A stretch of 6,110 nt of DNA from Spirochaetaceae bacterium (GCA_007129695.1 SKVA01000017.1:1-6110), one strand, 5' to 3'; shown: positions 1 to 5,664, numbered from the stretch's first letter. A program made the numbers and translations. Notes: a model not told the origin generated them from the sequence alone.

Positions 1-327
1 GACTACGAGTACTACGCCATCGCCGAACACCACTACCTGCGCAGCATAGAGATCGATTCCGGCTACATCGATGCGCTCTACGGGCTGTCGGTTCTCTACG
101 TGTTCGAGGTCAACCGGCCGATCGATGCGATACCGTATCTCGAGCGAATCCTCGAGCGTTCGGCCGGGCATACGGCTGCGTTGTTCGTGCTTGGGCGCGC
201 GCACGTGGAACTCGGTAATCGGGAAGCCGCGATAAACGCGTACGATCGGATCGTCGCTCGATCGACGGACGCCGACAGCCGCGCCCGCGCCGATCGCAAT
301 CGCCGGCTCCTTGCGGAGTCCCCATGA
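1..327 (+). CDS. TPR-repeat protein, 3' end only
   Basis: The reading frame is open from base 1 to the TGA at 325-327, giving the last 108 residues; the start lies upstream of the window. Visible are helical repeats of tetratricopeptide type: a segment with YIDALYGLSVLY, then AIPYLERILE, then HTAALFVLGRAHVELGNREAAINAYDRIV, the last with the usual spacing of small residues (G/A/A) and an aromatic near the end of helix B. TPR arrays are protein-binding scaffolds, so a partner-binding role is inferred, but the partner and cellular location cannot be read from this fragment. No membrane segment or signal is visible in the part present. Its stop overlaps the dprA start (ATGA), so the two are probably co-transcribed and translationally coupled. 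The TPR assignment is fairly secure; the specific function is unknown. Confidence 0.8.
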   Translation, partial: DYEYYAIAEHHYLRSIEIDSGYIDALYGLSVLYVFEVNRPIDAIPYLERILERSAGHTAALFVLGRAHVELGNREAAINAYDRIVARSTDADSRARADRNRRLLAESP

Positions 328-1322
328 TGTCTACGGTGTTGCTACGCCTTGCGATAAACCGGCTGCCGATGCTGCGACCGCACGAAAAGACGCTGCTCGA
401 AGAGATCGTCGACAGCGAGACCTTCTTTCATGCGCTTACGGTGGGGCTTCTGTCGCAGATAGTCGGACGGTCGATCCGCGACGTTCCGCTCGATGCGCGA
501 TCCGTGCTCGACCTCGCCCGCCGCGACGCAGAGTTCCTGCGCGCACGATCGATCGCGGCGATCCCGGTCGGTGACACCCGATACCCCGCGCTCCTGCGCG
601 AGATATTCGACCCTCCGTACCTGATCTACGTTCGCGGAACGTTGCCCGATGGCGCGATCCCGTCGGTCGCGGTCGTCGGTACCCGCGAGCCGACGGCGGC
701 GGCAGTGGCCGCCGCGCGCGAGCTTGGTGCAGGGATCGCCCGCCGCGGAATGCCTGTGATCTCCGGGCTCGCGCGCGGCATCGATATCGCCGCGCACCGC
801 GGGGCCCTTTCGACCGGTACGACCGGGGCGGTGCTCGCGTGCGGAATCGACCAAGTGTGCCCCACGTCGCACCGGTCGGTAGCCGCGATGATCCTCGCGC
901 GCGGTGGGTTTCTGATCAGCGAGTACGCGCCCGGCGTTGCGCCGCAGAAGTATCATTTCCCCGCAAGAAACCGGATCATCAGCGGGATGGCGCGTGGCGT
1001 CGTCGTCGTGCAAGCTCCGTCGCGAAGCGGCGCTCTGATCACCGCCGACTACGCGCTCGACCACGGCAGAGATCTGTTCGTCCATGCCGCGGGGATCGAC
1101 GGCGTATCCGGGGCCGGCACGCGTGACCTCGCCACCGACGGTGCGATGATCGTCGGGTCGGTGGATGATATCTGTGCCGAGTGGGGGATCTTGCCGGCGG
1201 GCGCGTCGCGGACCGGCCGACTCGGGGCGATTGCGGAAATGGTCGACTCCGATGACGTCGCGCGTTCGATCGCCGCGCGCACCCGAGCCGAGCTCGAGTC
1301 CGAGTTACGGAGGACCGTGTGA
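324..1322 (+). CDS. dprA: DprA/Smf DNA-processing protein
   Basis: This 332-residue protein belongs to the DprA (Smf) family, cytosolic proteins that bind incoming ssDNA and load RecA during transformation and recombination. The Rossmann-like core is clear: VAVVGTREPT (115-124), SGLARGIDIAAHRGAL (147-162), FPARNRIISGM (212-222), SGALITADYAL (235-245) and the closing GTRDLATDGAMI (265-276). A helical N-terminal region (about 1-70) resembles the SAM-like extension of many DprAs. After about residue 285 there is only a short charged tail, so the C-terminal winged-helix domain of some homologues appears absent. Several normally conserved spots differ: VVQA where VVEA is usual, and HAAGI where a proline-glycine (VPG) is usual. 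The start at 324 has GGAG at 315-318 five bases upstream; a second ATG at 327 is equally plausible. The gene overlaps the TPR gene by 4 bases and the recombinase gene by 4 bases. Confidence 0.93.
   Translation: MMSTVLLRLAINRLPMLRPHEKTLLEEIVDSETFFHALTVGLLSQIVGRSIRDVPLDARSVLDLARRDAEFLRARSIAAIPVGDTRYPALLREIFDPPYLIYVRGTLPDGAIPSVAVVGTREPTAAAVAAARELGAGIARRGMPVISGLARGIDIAAHRGALSTGTTGAVLACGIDQVCPTSHRSVAAMILARGGFLISEYAPGVAPQKYHFPARNRIISGMARGVVVVQAPSRSGALITADYALDHGRDLFVHAAGIDGVSGAGTRDLATDGAMIVGSVDDICAEWGILPAGASRTGRLGAIAEMVDSDDVARSIAARTRAELESELRRTV
1309..1313 (+). promoter_or_regulatory. Ribosome binding site for the xer GTG start
   Basis: GGAGG lies inside the end of dprA, five bases before the GTG at 1319. 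It decides the non-ATG start, since no ATG in this frame lies near; translation from here gives the full N-terminal domain. Confidence 0.7.
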
Positions 1323-2284
1323 GCAACTCAGCAATCGATGAACGTCCGCTCGTGCTCGCGCACTGCGACGAGTACATCGAGTATCTGCGCAGGGTTCGCA
1401 ATCTCTCCGATGCGAGCGTGCGAGCGTACGCGAGTGACCTTGCGGCGTTCTCCGCGTGGCTCGCCGGGACCGACGGCGATGCGGTCCATGCTGAGGTCGA
1501 CGCCGCGCTCGTCCGCCGCTATGTCGGCCATCTGTCGCGGCACAATGCAGCGGTGAGCACGATCAACCGCAGCATAAGCTCGCTCAAGGGCTACTACCGC
1601 TATCTGATGCGGACCGGTCGCGCTGCCGGTACGCCGATGGAGGGGATCCGTGGGCTCAGGCGACCGCAGTCGCTGCCGTCCTTCATGTTCGAGGAGGAGA
1701 TCGCGCATCTACTCGACCTTCCGGGCGACGACTTTCCCACGACCCGAGATCGCCTGATTCTGGAGATGCTCTACTCGACCGGGTGTCGGATCAGCGAACT
1801 GGTGACCATCAACCTGGACGACATCGATTTCAAGCGTGGCCGGATCGTCGTGCACGGGAAGGGGCGCAAGGATCGCGTCGTGTTCATCGGCGCACCGGCG
1901 CATGCCGCGCTCGACGACTATCTGCCGCTGCGGGCCGCCCGCCTGCGTCGGATCGGCCTGCGCGATGAGAAGGCGCTCGTCTTGAACGCGAACGGCGGGC
2001 GGATTACGCAGCGCGGAGTGGCAACGATCATCCAGAAGCGGATCGTCGAAAAGGGCATCGCCAAGCACATCAGCCCCCATACGTTCCGCCACACCTTTGC
2101 GACGCATATCCTTGACCGGGGTGCCGACATCCGCATCGTCCAGGAGATGCTCGGGCACAGTTCGCTGTCGACCACGCAGGTTTACACGCACCTCGGGCTC
2201 GGCGCGCTGAAACGAATCTACGACCAGGCCCATCCCCGAGCCGCCATCGATCGCGGCGGTAGCACAGGAGTAACGCATGAGTGA
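1319..2284 (+). CDS. xerC: Tyrosine recombinase, XerC/XerD/CodV type
   Basis: This 321-residue integrase-family recombinase has an N-terminal SAM-like core-binding domain (about 12-108, with NLSDASVRAYASDL and INRSISSLKGYYRYL) and a C-terminal catalytic domain. All six expected catalytic residues are visible: R157 (TGCRISEL), K181 (HGKGRKDR), H254 and R257 (PHTFRHTFATH), H280 (LGHSS) and nucleophile Y289 (TTQVYTH). Xer proteins resolve chromosome dimers at dif during division. The linkage dprA-xer-hslVU matches B. subtilis codV, which supports a housekeeping Xer, not a phage integrase; XerC versus XerD cannot be settled from this sequence alone. The start is GTG at 1319, with GGAGG at 1309-1313 five bases upstream; the GTGA overlap with the dprA stop suggests coupling. 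The C-terminus runs about 15 residues past the usual HPRA end and overlaps hslV by 8 bases. Confidence 0.92.
   Translation: MSNSAIDERPLVLAHCDEYIEYLRRVRNLSDASVRAYASDLAAFSAWLAGTDGDAVHAEVDAALVRRYVGHLSRHNAAVSTINRSISSLKGYYRYLMRTGRAAGTPMEGIRGLRRPQSLPSFMFEEEIAHLLDLPGDDFPTTRDRLILEMLYSTGCRISELVTINLDDIDFKRGRIVVHGKGRKDRVVFIGAPAHAALDDYLPLRAARLRRIGLRDEKALVLNANGGRITQRGVATIIQKRIVEKGIAKHISPHTFRHTFATHILDRGADIRIVQEMLGHSSLSTTQVYTHLGLGALKRIYDQAHPRAAIDRGGSTGVTHE
2266..2270 (+). promoter_or_regulatory. Ribosome binding site choosing the hslV start
   Basis: AGGAG lies inside the 3' end of the recombinase gene, six bases before the ATG at 2277. A second in-frame ATG at 2286 would be 15 bases away, so the spacing favours 2277 and a six-residue propeptide before the catalytic threonine. 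Confidence 0.65.
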
Positions 2285-2813
2285 GATGCACGGAACGACG
2301 ATCGTATGCGTCCGAAAGGGCGAGGTGGTCGCGATGGCCGGAGACGGTCAGGTGACGATGGGCAACACCATAATGAAGAGCAACGCCAAAAAGGTGCGGC
2401 GGATCTACAACGACCGGATACTGCTCGGGTTCGCCGGTGCCACAGCCGATGCATTTACGCTGTTCGAGCGGTTCGAAGGCAAGCTCAACGAGTACTCCGG
2501 CGATCTGACCCGATCGGCGGTAGAGCTTGCCAAGGAGTGGCGAACCGACCGGATGCTCCGGCGGCTTGAGGCGCTCCTGCTCGTCGCCGATCGGTCTCGC
2601 TCATACCTGATCTCCGGGACCGGCGATGTCGTCGAACCCGAGTCGGGTGCGATCGCGATCGGTAGCGGCGGCAACTACGCGCTCGCCGCGGCGCTCGCGT
2701 ACCTCGACTCAACTGACCTGTCGCCGCGCGAAATCGCCGAGCGAAGCCTGCGGATCGCCGGGTCTATCTGCATCTACACCAACGGCGAACTGACCGTGGA
2801 GGAGCTCCTATGA
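2277..2813 (+). CDS. hslV: HslV (ClpQ) protease subunit
   Basis: This 178-residue protein is the proteasome-beta-like peptidase of the HslUV cytosolic protease, which forms stacked hexamers and degrades proteins unfolded by HslU. The family propeptide ending HG is followed by T7-T8; T7 should become the N-terminal nucleophile after self-cleavage. Counting from T7 as 1, D23 (AGDGQVT) is mature D17, K39 (NAKKVRR) is mature K33 and S130 (IGSGG) is mature S124, all matching the known active-site set. Other family blocks are GFAGATADAFTLFERFE (51-67), LAKEWRTDRMLRRLEALL (84-101) and ICIYTN (164-169). Unlike B. subtilis ClpQ, which uses an N-terminal serine, this one keeps threonine. The 2277 start is supported by AGGAG six bases upstream. 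It overlaps the xer gene by 8 bases and hslU by 4 bases (ATGA), fitting a coupled hslVU pair. Confidence 0.97.
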   Translation: MSEMHGTTIVCVRKGEVVAMAGDGQVTMGNTIMKSNAKKVRRIYNDRILLGFAGATADAFTLFERFEGKLNEYSGDLTRSAVELAKEWRTDRMLRRLEALLLVADRSRSYLISGTGDVVEPESGAIAIGSGGNYALAAALAYLDSTDLSPREIAERSLRIAGSICIYTNGELTVEELL

Positions 2814-4216
2814 AACCCGACTTCAGTAACCTGACTCCAAAGGAGATCGTCGCGGAGCTCGACCGGTACATCATCGGTCAGAATCAGGCGAAGCGCGCGG
2901 TCGCGATCGCGCTCCGTAATCGGATGCGCCGTCAGCAGCTGCCCGAGGAGCTGCGCGAAGAGGTCGCACCGAAGAACATCATCATGATCGGACCGACCGG
3001 GGTCGGCAAGACCGAGATCGCTCGCCGCCTCAGCAAGCTCGCATCCGCGCCCTTTGTGAAGGTCGAAGCGACAAAGTACACGGAGGTCGGGTATGTCGGC
3101 CGGGACGTGGAGAGCATGGTTCGCGACCTGGTCGCGGTGGCCGTGTCGATCGTCAAGGAGGAGCTTCAGGCCGGCGTCCGCGAAGAGGCGCAGCGGCGGA
3201 CCGAAGATCAGCTTCTCGACCTGCTGCTGCCGGGTATCGACGCATCGCGACCGAAGCAGTCCGCCGACGGCGCTGCGGCCGCAGCCGCAACCGCAGTGCA
3301 CGACGGCGCAGCCGGGCCACCGGCCGAAACCGACGCATCATCGTCCACGCGGGAGAAGTTCCGGCAGCGGCTGCGCGACGGCAAGCTCGAAGACAAGGAA
3401 GTGGAGATTCAGGTCAGCAAGAGCCAGTTCCCGTCGATCGAGATCTTCTCCGGAACGAGCTTTGAGGAGATGGACCTCAACCTGGGGAACCTGAGCGGGC
3501 TGCTTGGCGGGAAGAAGAAGCGTAAGCGCACCACGATTCGCCAGGCGCGCGAAGTGCTGATGCAGGAGGAGATGGACCGCCTGGTCGACCAGGATCGCGT
3601 GAACGAGCTCGCGCGCGAGCGTGCCGAGCAGACCGGAATCATCTTCATCGATGAGATCGACAAGATCGCCGCGAAGGAGAACCGCTCCGGTGTCGACGTC
3701 AGTCGTGAGGGCGTTCAGCGTGACATCCTGCCGATTGTCGAAGGGTGTACCGTCAATACCAAGTACGGGATGGTCGATACGTCGCACATCCTGTTCATCG
3801 CGGCCGGCGCGTTCCACATGAGCAAGCCGAGCGACCTGATTCCCGAGCTCCAGGGACGCTTCCCGCTGCGCGTGGAGCTGACTTCGCTCGACGCGGGTGA
3901 CTTCAAGCGGATCCTGACTCAACCGCAGAACGCGCTGATCACGCAGTATCGCGAGCTCCTGAAGACCGAGGGAGTCACCCTCGACTTCACCGATGACGCG
4001 ATCGACGAGCTCAGCCGGATCGCCGCGGACGTGAACAGCCGAACCGAAAACATCGGTGCGCGCAGACTCCACACGATCCTCGAGCTGCTGCTCGAAGAGG
4101 TCAGTTTCACCGCACCGGATCTGTCGGGCCAGACGATTCCGATCACGCGCGAGTACGTCACCGAGCGCCTTGCCGACGTGGTCGAGGATCAGGACCTCAG
4201 CAGGTACATCCTGTGA
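2810..4216 (+). CDS. hslU: HslU (ClpY) ATPase subunit
   Basis: This 468-residue AAA+ unfoldase docks on HslV, unfolds substrates with ATP and opens the HslV active sites. Motifs in order: LTPKEIVAELDRYIIGQ (8-24), Walker A GPTGVGKTE (61-69), the pore loop GYVGRDVES (94-102), Walker B IIFIDEIDK (277-285), the GVQRDILPIVEG block (301-312), FIAAGAFH (329-336), PELQGRFPLRVEL (345-357, containing the arginine-finger region), sensor-2 GARRLHTI (416-423) and the C-terminal tail ending SRYIL, which in known HslU inserts into HslV. The intermediate I-domain (about 105-245) holds an alanine-rich, low-complexity stretch at about 146-180, which largely explains why the protein is longer than E. coli HslU (443 residues). 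The start ATG overlaps the hslV stop (ATGA), with GGAGGAG at 2798-2804. It is followed by an 88-base gap before flgB. Confidence 0.97.
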   Translation: MKPDFSNLTPKEIVAELDRYIIGQNQAKRAVAIALRNRMRRQQLPEELREEVAPKNIIMIGPTGVGKTEIARRLSKLASAPFVKVEATKYTEVGYVGRDVESMVRDLVAVAVSIVKEELQAGVREEAQRRTEDQLLDLLLPGIDASRPKQSADGAAAAAATAVHDGAAGPPAETDASSSTREKFRQRLRDGKLEDKEVEIQVSKSQFPSIEIFSGTSFEEMDLNLGNLSGLLGGKKKRKRTTIRQAREVLMQEEMDRLVDQDRVNELARERAEQTGIIFIDEIDKIAAKENRSGVDVSREGVQRDILPIVEGCTVNTKYGMVDTSHILFIAAGAFHMSKPSDLIPELQGRFPLRVELTSLDAGDFKRILTQPQNALITQYRELLKTEGVTLDFTDDAIDELSRIAADVNSRTENIGARRLHTILELLLEEVSFTAPDLSGQTIPITREYVTERLADVVEDQDLSRYIL

Positions 4217-4259
4217 CGGCGGTGGGCGGCTTGATGCGCGTGCGCTCGCTTGCGACCGG

Positions 4260-4286
4260 TAAAGGATCGGCCACTCGCGCCGATCT
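4260..4286 (+). promoter_or_regulatory. Putative sigma-28 (FliA) promoter for the flgB operon
   Basis: TAAAGGAT (4260-4267), an 11-base spacer and GCCGATCT (4279-4286) align with the flagellar sigma-28 consensus TAAAGTTT-N11-GCCGATAA. The match is 6 of 8 in the -35 box (all of TAAAG) and 6 of 8 in the -10 box (all of GCCGAT), with exact spacing. It sits in the only gap between hslU and the flagellar genes. The predicted transcript would start near 4292-4294, leaving a leader of about 12 bases in which AGAGGG (4293-4298) would be the ribosome binding site. Spirochaetes carry FliA-type sigma factors, but flgB operons are classically placed under the housekeeping sigma factor, so this is a prediction from sequence only. 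Confidence 0.5.
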
Positions 4287-4287
4287 T
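4263..4287 (+). other. Inverted repeat upstream of flgB
   Basis: GATCGGC (4265-4271) and GCCGATC (4279-4285) are perfect complements around a 7-base loop; the stem extends by one G-T and one A-T pair to 4263/4287. There is no T-run after it, so it is not a classical intrinsic terminator. The right arm is the proposed sigma-28 -10 box, so the dyad may be an operator-like site, an RNA hairpin in read-through transcripts from hslU, or chance. Confidence 0.45.
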
Positions 4288-4304
4288 AGGAGAGAGGGTA
4301 GCAG

Positions 4305-4727
4305 ATGTTCCTGAATAGCTCGTTCGGAAGAACGCTCGACATAATGCACCGCAGTATGGACGTGACGATGCTGCGCCAGGGCGTGATCGCCGACAACATC
4401 GCAAACGTCGACACGCCGAACTTCAAGCGGAGTTTCGTGAACTTCGAAAGCCAGCTCAAGGCGGCACTTCAGAGCGAAAACGCGCCACGGCCGCTCGAGG
4501 CCGCGCGCACGCGCCCCGGGCACATCCGGTTCACGCAGCCGGTCGACTACCGGAGCGTGCGCCCGCAGCGACAGCTCGATTATCTGACGACCGCCAAGAA
4601 CAACGGCAACAACGTCGATATCGAGGTTGAGAGCATGGAGTTCCTGAACAGCCAGCTGCTCTACACACTGATGACCGATTCGGTCCAGCAGCAGTTTCAG
4701 CGCGTGAACCTGGTCGTGAGAGGGTAG
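4305..4727 (+). CDS. flgB: Flagellar proximal rod protein FlgB
   Basis: This 140-residue protein is a rod subunit that, with FlgC, FlgF and FliE, forms the shaft joining the MS ring to the distal rod; it is exported by the flagellar type III system without a cleaved signal. The N-terminal family block is ADNIANVDTPNFKRS (29-43) and the C-terminal block is NGNNVDIEVESMEFLNSQLLY (100-120), both typical of FlgB; the terminal coiled segments should pack into the rod. The length is normal for the family. The ATG at 4305 is preceded by AGGAGAGAGGG (4288-4298); the GAGGG part sits six bases from the start. It is the first gene of the flagellar run, behind a likely sigma-28 promoter, and flgC begins four bases after its stop. 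In a spirochaete the product would be part of periplasmic flagella. Confidence 0.97.
   Translation: MFLNSSFGRTLDIMHRSMDVTMLRQGVIADNIANVDTPNFKRSFVNFESQLKAALQSENAPRPLEAARTRPGHIRFTQPVDYRSVRPQRQLDYLTTAKNNGNNVDIEVESMEFLNSQLLYTLMTDSVQQQFQRVNLVVRG
4718..4724 (+). promoter_or_regulatory. Ribosome binding site choosing the flgC start
   Basis: GAGAGGG at the end of flgB lies seven bases before the ATG at 4732. The alternative in-frame ATG at 4738 would be 13 bases away, and the ATG at 4728 is out of frame, so 4732 is preferred. The string GAGAGGGTAG is also found just before flgB (4292-4301). Confidence 0.6.
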
Positions 4728-4731
4728 ATGA

Positions 4732-5190
4732 ATGGGAATGTTCGGTAGCATCAACATCGCGTCGAGCGGGCTCACCGCGCAGCGTCTTCGCCAGGACGTG
4801 ATCGCGAACAACATCGCGAACGCGACCACGACCCGGACCCCAGACGGCGGTCCGTTTCGCCGCAGCCGGGTGATCTTGAGGCCCCGTGTCGACCAACCCT
4901 ACTGGCGCAGCCCGTTCACGCCGGCGCGGCTCGATAACGGAGTCGGCAACGGTGTTCGGGTCGTCGAGGTCCAGGAGGACTACGACAGCGATCTTCGGCT
5001 GGTCTGGGATCCCGAGCATCCCGACGCGATCAAGAGCGGCCCTCGTGCCGGCTACGTCGAGATGCCGAACGTCGACATCGTCAAGGAGATGGTCGACATG
5101 ATCGCGGCGTCACGCAGCTACGAGGCGAACATAGCCGTCATCAACGGTGCGAAGGCGATGTTTCAGCAAGCCGTGAACATCGCACGGTAA
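4732..5190 (+). CDS. flgC: Flagellar proximal rod protein FlgC
   Basis: This 152-residue rod protein has the conserved N-terminal block SSGLTAQRLRQDVIANNIAN (11-30) followed by ATTTRTPDGGPFRRSRV, and the conserved C-terminal block GYVEMPNVDIVKEMVDMIAA (107-126) with SRSYEANI just after. These paired terminal helices are the shared signature of axial flagellar proteins, and the TTTRTPDGGPFRR stretch is specific to FlgC. It assembles with FlgB into the proximal rod after export through the flagellar type III system. The start at 4732 gives MGMFGS and is favoured over Met3 by ribosome-binding-site spacing. It lies 4 bases after flgB and 11 bases before fliE, so all three are almost certainly translated from one message. 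Nothing is missing or truncated. Confidence 0.97.
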   Translation: MGMFGSINIASSGLTAQRLRQDVIANNIANATTTRTPDGGPFRRSRVILRPRVDQPYWRSPFTPARLDNGVGNGVRVVEVQEDYDSDLRLVWDPEHPDAIKSGPRAGYVEMPNVDIVKEMVDMIAASRSYEANIAVINGAKAMFQQAVNIAR

Positions 5191-5201
5191 GGGGAGGGGA
5201 G

Positions 5202-5555
5202 ATGTTTATCAGGGCACAACAGATCGGCACGCTCGAGTTTGCGCTCGCGCGCACGAGTCAGCGTCACTTCGCCGGCACGCTCGATCCTGCGGGATCGGCC
5301 GCGCAGGGCGGAGCAGTCGCCGCGGGCGCCGCGGGCACCGACTTCGGAAGGATGCTCATCGACAGCCTGGGCACCGTGAACGCGCAGCAGCAGACCGCCG
5401 ACGCGCTCTCCGTGCAGGCGGTGATCGATCCCGACAGCGTCAACGTTCATGATGTGAGCATCGCCGCCGCGAAGGCGAATATGAGCCTGAGCATCACGAA
5501 GAGCATCGTCGACCGTGTGGTCCAGGCGTATCGGGAGATTCAGAATGTTCGGTGA
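5202..5555 (+). CDS. fliE: Flagellar hook-basal body protein FliE
   Basis: This 117-residue protein is the adaptor between the FliF MS ring and the rod, and is the first rod-type substrate of the export gate. The recognisable C-terminal half runs DFGRMLIDSLGTVNAQQQTAD (47-67), then SVNVHDVSIAAAKANMSLSI (79-98), and ends DRVVQAYREIQNVR; the NVHDV and AYREI words are characteristic of FliE. Residues about 29-46 are alanine- and glycine-rich, a flexible linker between the short N-terminal helix and the conserved part. The length is close to the usual 100-120 residues. The ATG at 5202 has GGGGAGGGGA immediately before it (5191-5200), a very strong but close ribosome binding site. It ends 109 bases before fliF, the largest gap in the window. 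Confidence 0.95.
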   Translation: MFIRAQQIGTLEFALARTSQRHFAGTLDPAGSAAQGGAVAAGAAGTDFGRMLIDSLGTVNAQQQTADALSVQAVIDPDSVNVHDVSIAAAKANMSLSITKSIVDRVVQAYREIQNVR

Positions 5556-5565
5556 CGCGCGCGGA

Positions 5566-5595
5566 GGGCCGCAGGACGCGGCCCGCGGCCCGCGG
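5566..5595 (+). repeat. GC-only hairpin with tandem GCGGCCC heptamers
   Basis: GGGCCGC (5566-5572) can pair perfectly over seven bases with GCGGCCC at 5578-5584 (5-base loop) or with the second copy of the same heptamer at 5585-5591. The heptamer is repeated twice plus four bases (5578-5595). There is no T-run after it, so it is not a standard intrinsic terminator. It could slow or shield RNA between fliE and fliF and so set their relative output; that is inference. Confidence 0.6.
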
Positions 5596-5624
5596 TAGAG
5601 CGCTGAGTGCGCAGTCGGTGCCGT

Positions 5625-5642
5625 TCGTCCGTTAGCGGACGG
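5625..5642 (+). other. Short hairpin upstream of fliF
   Basis: CGTCCG (5626-5631) and CGGACG (5636-5641) form a perfect 6-base stem with a TTAG loop, plus one T-G pair outside. It ends 12 bases before the fliF ribosome binding site. An alternative pairing of GCCGT (5620-5624) with ACGGC (5639-5643) is possible but weaker in layout. There is no T-run. Confidence 0.45.
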
Positions 5643-5654
5643 CGTCGGCGTATC

Positions 5655-5662
5655 GGGAGGGG
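5655..5662 (+). promoter_or_regulatory. Ribosome binding site for fliF
   Basis: GGGAGGGG lies two bases before the ATG at 5665; the GGAGG core is four bases from it, slightly short but usable. It fixes the fliF start, and the protein from here begins like other FliF proteins. Confidence 0.65.
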
Positions 5663-5664
5663 AT

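Larger units (their letters stand above)
5525..5659 (+). repeat. 13-base direct repeat at the fliE end and fliF leader
   Basis: GGCGTATCGGGAG occurs at 5525-5537 (inside the last codons of fliE) and again at 5647-5659 (providing most of the fliF ribosome binding site). The copies are 122 bases apart, perfect and in the same orientation. In fliE the repeat codes for the AYREI segment, so one copy is constrained by protein sequence. This could be a small duplication or chance. Confidence 0.6.

Noticed and set aside
342..1085. Long open frame of 247 codons on the minus strand opposite dprA
   Set aside because: It is rich in Arg, Asp and Gly without recognisable motifs, and lies exactly opposite a well-supported gene. 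Such frames are expected in GC-rich coding DNA.
1709..2278. Minus-strand open frame of 189 codons opposite the recombinase gene
   Set aside because: It lies opposite the catalytic domain of Xer, has no recognisable motif, and fits the shadow pattern of GC-rich genes.
1319..2284. Possible phage or integron integrase
   Set aside because: Although it is a tyrosine recombinase, it is embedded in a coupled housekeeping operon, has Xer-like length and motifs, and has no nearby attachment-site repeats, cassette genes or phage genes.
3338..4072. Minus-strand open frame of 244 codons opposite hslU
   Set aside because: It shows no family motif, mirrors the codon pattern of hslU and has no convincing ribosome binding site.
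4217..4304. Intrinsic terminator after hslU
   Set aside because: The only good hairpin (4263-4287) is followed by TAGGAG and not by a T-run, and it overlaps a better explanation as a promoter box.
5556..5664. Second promoter or terminator between fliE and fliF
   Set aside because: No TAAA box, TTGACA/TATAAT-like pair or T-run was found; only GC hairpins and repeats are visible.
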